A stretch of DNA of 49,050 nt from Treponema sp. (GTDB taxonomy: Bacteria; Spirochaetota; Spirochaetia; Treponematales; Breznakiellaceae), in assembly GCA_031256635.1 (NCBI GenBank), contig JAIRQF010000159.1, positions 1 through 49,050 on the forward strand. Direction: 5' to 3'. The position numbers were made by a program, and so were the translations under genes. The stretch's first letter is position 1; every line of letters starts with the position of its first letter. The notes under the pieces are model-generated. The model worked only from the letters and a program-made list of their open reading frames with translations, was not told the DNA's origin and searched no databases. This document shows, piece after piece, positions 7,921 to 15,200 of this stretch.

Positions 7921-9222
7921 ATGAATGAAAAATATTTTCCGTTAGATAAAATTGCGCTGGAGAAAATAGCCAAACAGTATCCGACGCCGTTTTATATTTA
8001 CGATGAAAAAGCGATTATAGAAAATGTCAGAAAGATTAAAGAGGCGTTTTCTGTTTTTCCTTCATATAAAAATCATTTCGCGGTAAAAGCATTACCCAAT
8101 CCTTATATACTAAAAATTCTTTCAGCGGAAGGTTTCGGTGCCGACTGCGCGAGCCTTCCGGAGCTGCTGTTGGCTGAAATGGCAGGAATGAAAGGTGAAG
8201 ACTTGATGCTTACTTCCAATGAAACTCCGGCAAATGAATACGCGGCCGCTAAAAACATGGGTGCTGTTATTAATCTGGATGATTTTACCCACATTGAATT
8301 CCTGGAAAAAACTGCGGGACTGCCGAAGCTTATTTCAATGCGCTACAACCCAGGGCCTCTTAAGGAAGGAAACGCGATTATCGGAAAACCGGAAGAAGCA
8401 AAATACGGATTTACACGGGAACAGTTAATTCTGGGTTACGCTCTCTTAAAACAAAAAGGCGTAAAAAGATTCGCGCTTCATACAATGGTTGCCAGTAACG
8501 AACTTTCTGTTCCATATCATATTGAAACCGCGCGCATGCTTTTTGAGCTTGCCGTTGAAATATTAAACAAAACAGGAGTGCGGGTCGAGTTTATAAATCT
8601 CGGCGGAGGAATGGGAATCCCATACAAGCCGGATCAGGATGCCGTTGATTATCATGTTCTTACCGCCGGAATAAAAAAGGCATATGACGAAATTTTAATT
8701 CCCGCCGGGCTTGATCCGATGGAAATTCGAACAGAATGGGGAAGAGCAGTAACCGGTCCGTATGGCTGGCTTATCGCCCGCGCTGTTCACAAAAAAGAAA
8801 TTTACCGCAATTATATTGCGCTGGACGCGTGCATGGCGGATTTAATGCGTCCCGCGCTTTACGGCGCGTATCATCACATAACAATTCCGGGCAAGGAAAA
8901 CGCTCCGTTATCTGAAACTTACGATGTAGTGGGAAGCCTGTGCGAAAATAATGACAAGTTTGCGGTTCAGAGAAAACTCCCGAAAATTGAAACAGCGGCG
9001 GATGCTGCCGGCGGCATTGTTTCCGATAAAACCGGAGATTTTGTAGTTATACATGACGCAGGCGCTCACGGAAGATCAATGGGTTTTAACTACAACGGAA
9101 AACTTCGCTGCCGGGAATTGTTATATCGCGCAGACGGCTCAGTCGTACAGATTCGCAGAGCGGAAACAGTAGAAGATTATTTCACCACACTGGATTTATC
9201 CGGTGTAAAGAATTTTACTTGA
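7921..9222 (+). CDS. lysA: Diaminopimelate decarboxylase
   Basis: The protein is a PLP-dependent decarboxylase of the alanine-racemase fold (fold III), expected to convert meso-diaminopimelate to L-lysine and CO2. The PLP lysine is K56 in FAVKA, the phosphate-binding glycine stretch is INLGGGMGIP, and the partner active-site cysteine is C341 in GSLCENNDKF. HDAGAHGRSMGFNYNGKLR near the C-terminus is the usual closing motif. The 433-residue length is typical. It has no strong ribosome site of its own and starts one base after the asd stop, pointing to coupling. Together with asd and dapL it covers the first committed branch and the last steps of the aminotransferase-type lysine pathway; dapA, dapB and dapF must lie elsewhere. 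Confidence 0.93.
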   Translation: MNEKYFPLDKIALEKIAKQYPTPFYIYDEKAIIENVRKIKEAFSVFPSYKNHFAVKALPNPYILKILSAEGFGADCASLPELLLAEMAGMKGEDLMLTSNETPANEYAAAKNMGAVINLDDFTHIEFLEKTAGLPKLISMRYNPGPLKEGNAIIGKPEEAKYGFTREQLILGYALLKQKGVKRFALHTMVASNELSVPYHIETARMLFELAVEILNKTGVRVEFINLGGGMGIPYKPDQDAVDYHVLTAGIKKAYDEILIPAGLDPMEIRTEWGRAVTGPYGWLIARAVHKKEIYRNYIALDACMADLMRPALYGAYHHITIPGKENAPLSETYDVVGSLCENNDKFAVQRKLPKIETAADAAGGIVSDKTGDFVVIHDAGAHGRSMGFNYNGKLRCRELLYRADGSVVQIRRAETVEDYFTTLDLSGVKNFT

Positions 9223-9244
9223 AGCTTTCTACTGGAGGAACAAA

Positions 9245-10468
9245 ATGATAAACCGTAACCCTAACATCGCAAACCTGAAAGCAGGCTACCTCTTTCCGGA
9301 AATCGCAAAGCGCAGACGCGAATATGCCGCTTCTCACCCTGACGCGAAGATTATCAGTTTGGGCGTTGGCAACACAACAGAACCGGTTTTACCTCATATT
9401 AACGCAGGCCTTATTGAAGGAGCAAGAAGACTCGGCACTGCCGAAGGTTACTCAGGTTATCAGGATGAAGGGCTGCCGGAGTTAAGGGAGAAAATTTCTT
9501 CTGTTTTTTATAACGGAAAATTCGAAATTGACGAAATTTTTATTTCTGACGGAGCAAAGTGTGATATAGGAAGGCTGCAGATTCTTTTTGGAAGCGGAAC
9601 CAAAATTGCCGCGCAGGATCCGTCGTATCCTGTTTATGTCGACGGCTCTGTTCTCGCAGGAGCGGCACAGGGCTGGGAAGGCACAGGCTACGCGGGAATT
9701 ACATATCTTCCCTGCACAGCGGATAATAATTTTTTCCCCGACACTGATTTGATTCCGAATGACAGCCTGATTTATTTTTGTTCACCTAACAATCCGACAG
9801 GAGCGGTTGCGGATCGCGGTCAGCTTGCCGCGTTGGTTGAAACCGCGGTTAAAAAAGACTGTATCATCATTTTTGACGCAGCTTACAGCGAGTTTATCCG
9901 CGATTCATCGCTTCCAAAAACAATTTATGAAATAGACAGGGCGGACCAATGCGCGATCGAAGTAAACTCTTTTTCAAAACCTGCGGGTTTTACAGGAGTG
10001 CGTCTTGGATGGTCTATTGTTCCCAAAGCGCTTAAATTCGCAGGCGGAGAAAGCGTTAATGCGGACTGGAACCGCATCGCAGGCACTATTTTTAACGGGG
10101 CGTCAAACATCGCCCAGGCAGGAGGACTTGCCGCGTTAGACGACGAGGGCCTGAAAGAAATCCGCGAATTAACAGATTTTTATTTAGGCAACGCGAAATT
10201 GATCAGGGACTCGCTTAAAAAACTGAAAATACAATGTATAGGCGGAGATAATTCACCTTACATTTGGGCGTATTTTCCGGGCAGGGACAGCTGGGAAGTC
10301 TTCGCGGAAATTCTTGAAAAATGTCAGGTTGTCACAACACCGGGAGCAGGTTTCGGTCCTGCGGGACAGGGTTATATCCGTTTTTCCGCTTTCGGCCATC
10401 GCGCCGATGTAGAAGAAGCGTGCAGGCGGCTTATTGTTTTAATGCAGAAAAACCCATTCAGACAGTAA
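9245..10468 (+). CDS. dapL: LL-diaminopimelate aminotransferase
   Basis: DapL converts tetrahydrodipicolinate directly to LL-diaminopimelate using glutamate, bypassing the succinylase and dehydrogenase routes. The sequence has the typical DapL start (NPNIANLKAGYLFPEIAKR), GDxT-like ISLGVGNTTEP, and YSGYQDEGLPELREKI. The PLP lysine is K245 in NSFSKPAGFTGVRLGWS, and SPNNPTGA contacts the substrate. The 407-residue length matches the family. A GGAGG site precedes the ATG, and the 22-base gap to lysA places it in the same operon. This route is known in spirochetes, Chlamydiae, plants and some anaerobes. Confidence 0.94.
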   Translation: MINRNPNIANLKAGYLFPEIAKRRREYAASHPDAKIISLGVGNTTEPVLPHINAGLIEGARRLGTAEGYSGYQDEGLPELREKISSVFYNGKFEIDEIFISDGAKCDIGRLQILFGSGTKIAAQDPSYPVYVDGSVLAGAAQGWEGTGYAGITYLPCTADNNFFPDTDLIPNDSLIYFCSPNNPTGAVADRGQLAALVETAVKKDCIIIFDAAYSEFIRDSSLPKTIYEIDRADQCAIEVNSFSKPAGFTGVRLGWSIVPKALKFAGGESVNADWNRIAGTIFNGASNIAQAGGLAALDDEGLKEIRELTDFYLGNAKLIRDSLKKLKIQCIGGDNSPYIWAYFPGRDSWEVFAEILEKCQVVTTPGAGFGPAGQGYIRFSAFGHRADVEEACRRLIVLMQKNPFRQ

Positions 10469-10487
10469 TGGCCTGAATACCGTTAAC

Positions 10488-10517
10488 TTGACATTATATT
10501 ATACAATATTACATAAT
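10488..10517 (+). promoter_or_regulatory. Promoter of small membrane protein gene
   Basis: TTGACA (10488-10493) and CATAAT (10512-10517) are separated by 18 bases, 22 bases before the ATG at 10540. The second copy of this gene (15033) has a promoter in the equivalent position, which supports both calls. Confidence 0.6.
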
Positions 10518-10539
10518 TTTCAAGTGAGGTTTGGTTTTT

Positions 10540-10698
10540 ATGAATAAAGACACAGGTAAAGGGATAGCGGTTATTACCGGAAGCGCTGTTGGAATTGTTC
10601 TTTTTTTGGTTTTTCTACCCATTTTGTTAAAAATTGTTTTTTCAATTCTTGGCATAGTTCTGATTGTATTTTTTACTAAAAAGATTATGGGAAAATAA
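10540..10698 (+). CDS. Small two-helix membrane protein, copy 1 (52 aa)
   Basis: The 52-residue product has a short polar start (MNKDTGKG), two hydrophobic segments (about 9-30 and 33-45) and a basic tail (TKKIMGK). It is a clear paralogue of the 52-residue protein at 15033-15191, with the same length, the same ends and conserved positions between. A GTGAGG ribosome site and its own promoter lie upstream. It is followed at short distance by a 23-codon frame and the DUF4230-like gene. It probably sits in the cytoplasmic membrane. I do not recognise a named family. Conservation of two copies is the main reason to believe it is real. Confidence 0.7.
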   Translation: MNKDTGKGIAVITGSAVGIVLFLVFLPILLKIVFSILGIVLIVFFTKKIMGK

Positions 10699-10760
10699 GG
10701 CAATTAAAAAAATTTCACTCTAGTGTTATATGACAGACCAGTAATTATAAGGGGGTTTTT

Positions 10761-10832
10761 ATGAAATTAAAATTAATTGGAGTAATCGCAGCGTTTATTA
10801 TTATTGTTTTACTTGTTCTAAGGGCATGTTAA
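10761..10832 (+). CDS. Very small hydrophobic peptide (23 aa)
   Basis: A 23-codon frame starts behind an unusually strong AAGGGGG site. The product is a basic start (MKLKL) plus one hydrophobic helix and ends in VLRAC, so it looks like a lipoprotein signal peptide that stops right at the cysteine. It could be a one-helix membrane peptide, a tiny lipoprotein, or a leader peptide for the DUF4230-like gene starting 28 bases later. The strong ribosome site supports translation; function is unknown. Confidence 0.4.
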   Translation: MKLKLIGVIAAFIIIVLLVLRAC

Positions 10833-10860
10833 ATATATTGGTATTGAAAGGATAGGTAAA

Positions 10861-11472
10861 ATGAAAGTGTTTTTAAAAATTGTTTTGGTTATTATTATCA
10901 TTTTCATCTTATTTTTTATAGCTCAAATTTTATTTCCTGACACAGTAGGAATGTTAACAAATTATGTAAAGCTAAAAATGACATCAACTACTGTAGGAGG
11001 AGATCCTGCCTATATACCTGTATTTCAAATTGTATCATTAGAGGTTTTTTATCCTGGTAATATAGCGCTTGCAAAAGTTGATGTAAGAAGAATTCTAGGA
11101 TTGGAATTTGGTACTATCACGTTAATTTACGAATATGATTTTTATCTAAAATATGGTGTTTATGATCCGAAAACAATTAAAATTGAAAGAATAAATGATA
11201 CAATTTTTGTTGACGAATCTACAATAAATATTGAATTACTCGATCCTCCCAGAATAAATAATTATAAGCATATTGAAACTTACAGCAGCGGTACAGCGCG
11301 TCCCAATATGCCTGATAATTTATTAGCTGAAGCATGGAATAATCTGGAGAGAGAACTCGAGGAAAAAATGAGAAAAAATGGTCAAGCTAATTTTGATTAT
11401 GCAAAAAAGAATTTTATGTTAAACTATGAAAACATGATTAATGCAATGGGTTTACAGGTTGTTTGGAGATAA
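10861..11472 (+). CDS. Membrane-anchored protein, probably DUF4230-like
   Basis: The 203-residue protein has one N-terminal membrane helix (about 5-26, rich in Ile and Phe) and an extracytoplasmic remainder. The middle (about 75-140) contains IYEYDFYLKYGVYDP, then IKIERINDTIFVDESTINIELLDPPRI. This matches the pattern of DUF4230 proteins, which have a G-[IV]-D segment, a strand pair and a conserved L-P/D-P-P turn. The last 60 residues are helical and charged. The biochemical role of DUF4230 is not known. A GGATAGG ribosome site lies upstream. It probably shares a transcript with the 52-residue membrane protein. Confidence 0.5.
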   Translation: MKVFLKIVLVIIIIFILFFIAQILFPDTVGMLTNYVKLKMTSTTVGGDPAYIPVFQIVSLEVFYPGNIALAKVDVRRILGLEFGTITLIYEYDFYLKYGVYDPKTIKIERINDTIFVDESTINIELLDPPRINNYKHIETYSSGTARPNMPDNLLAEAWNNLERELEEKMRKNGQANFDYAKKNFMLNYENMINAMGLQVVWR

Positions 11473-11476
11473 CAGA

Positions 11477-11593
11477 ATGATAAAGGAAAAGATGGGCGCT
11501 CCTGCCGCGCTCACTGTAATTTCAGCTAACGGAGCGGCTTGCAGGCGAAAGGATGGAGTTAATGTTGTGCCGCTGGAAACATTGACTGCTTGA
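11477..11593 (+). pseudogene. Possible C-terminal remnant of a DUF4143-type ATPase
   Basis: A 38-codon frame with no good ribosome site encodes a segment ending LTVISANGAACRRKDGVNVV followed by PLETLTA. The pattern strand, short loop with charged residues, then V-x-V-V-P-hydrophobic resembles the last residues of DUF4143 ATPases. The intact ATPase in this window (32441-33697) ends in a comparable way (VLYTGTDLVP... then FWAVPVNFLW). I infer the tail of a lost gene. It could also be a chance frame. Confidence 0.25.
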
Positions 11594-11602
11594 ATTAATT
11601 AA

Positions 11603-14600
11603 TTATTTTTCAATTTTCCAAAATTCCCTATATCTAATGCCTGTCTTTTTTCTTATTTGTTTAGCTATATTCTTTTCTGCGATTATTACAGGGTGGATTG
11701 GATTTACAGAATCTTCAAGCTGCGACGAGAATCGTTTTATTGCTTCATCTAACAGCTTCGGCGTTACGGTTAATATCTCTCTTCTTCTTTTTAACCTGTC
11801 TTTATTTTCTATTCCTGTTAAATAATCGCAAAAATCAGTGTAACCCATACTCGAAGGAGTACATGGCGTATATTCCGCAATAGTTCCTATTATTGCTTTT
11901 TCTAAAACGCTTTTATCTTTTATTATTGATTCTGCTGACGCATTTTTAAAAAAACCTGTAATAAATTCTAAGGATCTTAGAGGATCAGGGTCTCTGTCCG
12001 TAATTATAGAAAACCCGCCTAATAGATTATTTAATCTTGTTTGGACTATGTAAACACCGCCCTTTAAGCGCAGGTTCTCGTAAAAAGAGCCTGTCTCAAG
12101 CAGATTAGATAATACTCTTTCCACAGGGTGCAGAATCGAGCCTGCCGGAGATGCCCTAAAAGGGACAGCGCATGTGCCGGAACGCAGATCGTCACAGAGA
12201 AAGACATCAGGCAGAGGATATGAATATTTGGTTTCTAAAGCTAAATTATAATTATTCCAATTTTTAATTTCCGGATTACAAGGTTTTGGAGCGCTTAACC
12301 AGCCAAAGTGATTTTTTAATTCCTTTATAGTTTTATTTATATTATTTCCAGTAATATTTATTATTGCTCCCGAATTTATAATTACTTCCCGATAATTATA
12401 AAATATATCGCGCATTTCAGAAATAAAAGCATTTATTTCTTTTTCGTTTTCTTCACTTAAAAATTTGTGTTCAATATTTTTTTGGAAAATATACTGATTC
12501 ATGCCTCCCCAAATTTCAGTAATACCTATGCTTCTTGAATTATGATAACCGGAAAAACTGTTTGCATAGTTGCTGCATTCCATCTCAATATCTAAATCCG
12601 GTATTAGTTTATGCATATTTTCCAGACCGGAAAAGTCAGCTTCTTTTATAATCATATTTGCTAAATGCAATGCAGGACCTATATTTTCGTCAAGTGTTAT
12701 AATAGAAAAAACAATCCATTCACGTCCTTGAATATCAGGATTAAAATTTATTTGTAAAGAAGGAAGTATTTCCAGATCAACTTCAAAACAACCTATATTT
12801 CTTTTTAAAAGATGATCAATTTCTTCCGGCGATAATCCGGGAACGCCTGACTTTCTTATAGCGCGCGTAAATAATGGTAATCCAAGATATGTTTCCGGAT
12901 CTAATGTATCAACCGGGAATGCAATATGTATATTAGATATACAATTATTAAGAATTGGATTTATTATTACAGGAGCGCCGTTTATATCGGCATACTCCCT
13001 TTTAATAAATGAAATATTCGGATCAATTTCGTTCAAAGAAATATGCGGTATTTTTGCCGTGTGTCTTGGGTCGTCTTCTTTGTTTTGATATTCTTTTAAT
13101 TCTTGCGCTTTTTCTTGTATTATTTCCTTTTCTTTGAGTGTCATGTTCTTTCGCATTTTTTCCAGACGCTCTGTTATACTAATTTCTTTAATATCTGTAT
13201 CCGGCTCGATTATTGTAAAAAGATAATGAGAGTTATTTAATAAATATTTGCGAATCAAATTTTTTACATATCTTTTATTAATTCTTTTCTTAAAATCAGC
13301 AAAAGGTTTATCAAAAACAAGGCTTTCCCATGGTTTTTTATTAAATTGCCATGCTTCAAGAGAACGACCCATTAAATTATAAGAAAAAGGATAGCCTCCA
13401 TCTCCCTTGCGAATAATTTTATTTTCAAATTCCATTTTATAAATAATTCTTTTTAATGTTTCTCTTGATATACCGGTACGGCAAAGCCGTTTAAGTTCTT
13501 TATATATTATATCTAAAGCTGCTAGATAATATTCTTCTATAGATTCTTCTGTGTCTGATTCTTTATAATCAATATCAATTTCCGCAGTTAAATTGAATAT
13601 TAATTCTCTGCTTCTGTATTCTCCGCCCGGTAAAGAAAAAATATTGATTATAATAGCATAACTATTAATTTCTTTAAAAAAATCAGAATTTTCTTTTTCA
13701 GTTAAGATTTCTTTTAATAATTTATAATCAAAATAGTATTTTATATTGGTTAAATCGCCGCAATACCATGAAACAGCGATAGCCGGATTTTTATTACCGG
13801 GAATAGATATCTTATTTGATTTTGGTTCTTTCCATTTTTTAACTTTCTTAAAATCATCTTTCTTTTTATCATAAAGCGCTTCCTGTTCATTTTCCGCGGA
13901 AGAAAAAACGTTTTCGTTTAATACCAATAATTGCTTTTCTGTGGGAATATTTCCGTAAAGGAAAATCCGGCAGTTAGAAGGAGTATACCATTTAAGGTGA
14001 TATTCGTTTACATCATTCCAATTGGTATCCAAAATGCAGCTTGATTTGTATTTATAACTATCAGGCTCTTCAGAAAGAATACTTTCCAATATACAGAAAT
14101 TGCATTCAAGATAAGTGTTTTTATATGCATTTAAATTCATTTCGTTAAACACAACGCCGTTTAATTTAAGTTCGCCGAATTTTTTTGATCCTTTTGGAGC
14201 AAAATAATAATGATAGCCTTCCTGCATAAAGGATTTTTGAGTTAAAAGAGGATTAAAAACAGCGTCTGCGTTCACAATCATTGAGTTAAAGTAATCATGC
14301 TCATTTACAGAACTTGAAAAATAGCATGTTTTTGAAAAGTATGTTTCTGCATTTAATGATGTTAAAAGGCTTCCTTTCTCTAAGCAATTGAAAGGGTCTT
14401 TTATCGGGTATGCTTTTGATCCGCATAAAACCATATGTTCTAAAATATGCGCTGTATCAAATGTGAATTCAGACGGAGTTTTAAAGGTAAACGAAAAGAA
14501 ATTTTCTATATCATCATTAAGAAGATGAAAGATCTCTGCGCCTGTTTTTTGATGAATTGCCCATATTCCCTTAGACTGAAACTCCGGAAGATCGACAATA

Positions 14601-14656
14601 TCAAGGATTTTAAAATCGCTTTCTAAAATTTGGTTCTTTTTCAAGGCTGTGTCCAT
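11603..14656 (-). CDS. M16C zinc peptidase, presequence-protease-like
   Basis: This 1017-residue protein has the inverted zinc motif HxxEH of the M16 family (H70, E73, H74 in HILEHMVLCGS) and a downstream GVVFNEMN segment that supplies the third ligand. PFNCLEKGSLLTSLNAETY and QEGYHYYF are typical of the M16C branch (PreP, falcilysin, CymX). The length fits two M16 halves joined by the M16C-associated domain. Such enzymes enclose and degrade peptides of up to about 70 residues. There is no signal peptide, so it should be cytoplasmic. A TATAAT box ends nine bases before the ATG and there is no Shine-Dalgarno site, suggesting a leaderless or nearly leaderless mRNA. It is on the opposite strand to the GTPase/LRR genes and may be a housekeeping gene between them. 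Confidence 0.92.
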   Translation of the reverse strand: MDTALKKNQILESDFKILDIVDLPEFQSKGIWAIHQKTGAEIFHLLNDDIENFFSFTFKTPSEFTFDTAHILEHMVLCGSKAYPIKDPFNCLEKGSLLTSLNAETYFSKTCYFSSSVNEHDYFNSMIVNADAVFNPLLTQKSFMQEGYHYYFAPKGSKKFGELKLNGVVFNEMNLNAYKNTYLECNFCILESILSEEPDSYKYKSSCILDTNWNDVNEYHLKWYTPSNCRIFLYGNIPTEKQLLVLNENVFSSAENEQEALYDKKKDDFKKVKKWKEPKSNKISIPGNKNPAIAVSWYCGDLTNIKYYFDYKLLKEILTEKENSDFFKEINSYAIIINIFSLPGGEYRSRELIFNLTAEIDIDYKESDTEESIEEYYLAALDIIYKELKRLCRTGISRETLKRIIYKMEFENKIIRKGDGGYPFSYNLMGRSLEAWQFNKKPWESLVFDKPFADFKKRINKRYVKNLIRKYLLNNSHYLFTIIEPDTDIKEISITERLEKMRKNMTLKEKEIIQEKAQELKEYQNKEDDPRHTAKIPHISLNEIDPNISFIKREYADINGAPVIINPILNNCISNIHIAFPVDTLDPETYLGLPLFTRAIRKSGVPGLSPEEIDHLLKRNIGCFEVDLEILPSLQINFNPDIQGREWIVFSIITLDENIGPALHLANMIIKEADFSGLENMHKLIPDLDIEMECSNYANSFSGYHNSRSIGITEIWGGMNQYIFQKNIEHKFLSEENEKEINAFISEMRDIFYNYREVIINSGAIINITGNNINKTIKELKNHFGWLSAPKPCNPEIKNWNNYNLALETKYSYPLPDVFLCDDLRSGTCAVPFRASPAGSILHPVERVLSNLLETGSFYENLRLKGGVYIVQTRLNNLLGGFSIITDRDPDPLRSLEFITGFFKNASAESIIKDKSVLEKAIIGTIAEYTPCTPSSMGYTDFCDYLTGIENKDRLKRRREILTVTPKLLDEAIKRFSSQLEDSVNPIHPVIIAEKNIAKQIRKKTGIRYREFWKIEK

Positions 14657-14665
14657 GGGAACTTT

Positions 14666-14694
14666 ATTATAGAATATTTATAAAAAATTGACAG
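14666..14694 (-). promoter_or_regulatory. Promoter of M16 peptidase gene
   Basis: On the minus strand CTGTCA (14689-14694) and TATAAT (14666-14671) are separated by 17 bases. The -10 box ends nine bases before the ATG at 14656, leaving a leader of only about two or three bases. Confidence 0.5.
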
Positions 14695-14790
14695 AGTTTT
14701 GAGCTTTTTTCAAAAACTGAAGTTTTGGGAAAGCCTTTTTTGAATAAAAAATAGATCTAGCATTTCCTGATAGATCAGCATTATTCAATG

Positions 14791-14840
14791 GACTTGTTCG
14801 ACAACTCGGTTAGTTGTCTTGGACTAAAGTCTGACAAGTC
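14791..14840. repeat. Cloverleaf-like inverted-repeat element
   Basis: GACTTGT (14791-14797) pairs with ACAAGTC (14834-14840). Inside lie GACAAC (14800-14805) pairing with GTTGTC (14813-14818) and a small GAC/GTC stem (14822-14831). Thirteen bases of it, GGACTTGTTCGAC, recur in inverse orientation at 39147-39159. It may be a degenerate dispersed repeat or a structured leader. Confidence 0.45.
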
Positions 14841-14889
14841 TCTGCATTTTTCGAGCTAAATCTCTGCAAAATGCTGTTTTTAAAAAGAA

Positions 14890-14920
14890 GTTGTTCGATA
14901 AACTGAAGTTATTGAACAAC
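14890..14920. repeat. 12-bp hairpin
   Basis: GTTGTTCGATAA and TTATTGAACAAC pair over 12 positions with one G-U and a seven-base loop. On the minus strand it is followed by a T-rich run (TTCTTTTT), so it could end minus-strand transcription. It shares the GTTGTTCGA core with the element at 14791-14840. Confidence 0.5.
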
Positions 14921-14981
14921 TCTAATAAAAAACCAAAAATCCGTTTTAAAACCTTATAGACAATAAGGTTTGTATATTATA

Positions 14982-15010
14982 TTGACAGAATTTCTAAAAA
15001 TAACTATAAC
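14982..15010 (+). promoter_or_regulatory. Promoter of the small-protein/GTPase operon
   Basis: TTGACA (14982-14987), a 17-base spacer and TATAAC (15005-15010) form a near-perfect sigma70 promoter 22 bases before the ATG at 15033. It is the only strong promoter I see before the two GTPase genes. Confidence 0.75.
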
Positions 15011-15032
15011 ATTAAAGTGGGGAAAAGCATAT

Positions 15033-15191
15033 ATGAATAGAGATACAGGCAAGGGATTAGCGGTTATAGGCGGAGAGGTAGTTTTAGTTGTCCTCTTTTT
15101 AGTGCTTTTACCGGTTATATTAAAAATCGTTTTAACTGTTCTTGGTATTGTATTGATTGTATTTTTGACTAAGAAAATAATGGGAAGATAG
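15033..15191 (+). CDS. Small two-helix membrane protein, copy 2 (52 aa)
   Basis: This paralogue of 10540-10698 has the same length, a polar start MNRDTGKG, two hydrophobic segments, and a basic tail TKKIMGR. The frame is open upstream to 14970, but that would run through the promoter; the ATG at 15033 follows GTGGGG and aligns with copy 1. It ends nine bases before the first GTPase gene, whose ribosome site overlaps its stop codon, so the two are co-translated. This links the small protein to the GTPases; a membrane anchor or regulator is a reasonable inference. Confidence 0.75.
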   Translation: MNRDTGKGLAVIGGEVVLVVLFLVLLPVILKIVLTVLGIVLIVFLTKKIMGR

Positions 15192-15200
15192 GAGAAAAAT

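Larger units (their letters stand above)
14657..15032. other. Regulatory intergenic region with two structured elements
   Basis: No gene is visible. The stretch holds two divergent promoters (14666-14694 minus, 14982-15010 plus), a three-stem element at 14791-14840 and a 12-bp hairpin at 14890-14920, listed separately. The rest is AT-rich. Confidence 0.6.

Noticed and set aside
10456-10478. ATTCAG/CTGAAT hairpin after dapL as a terminator
   Set aside because: The stem has only six pairs with an 11-base loop and no T run follows.
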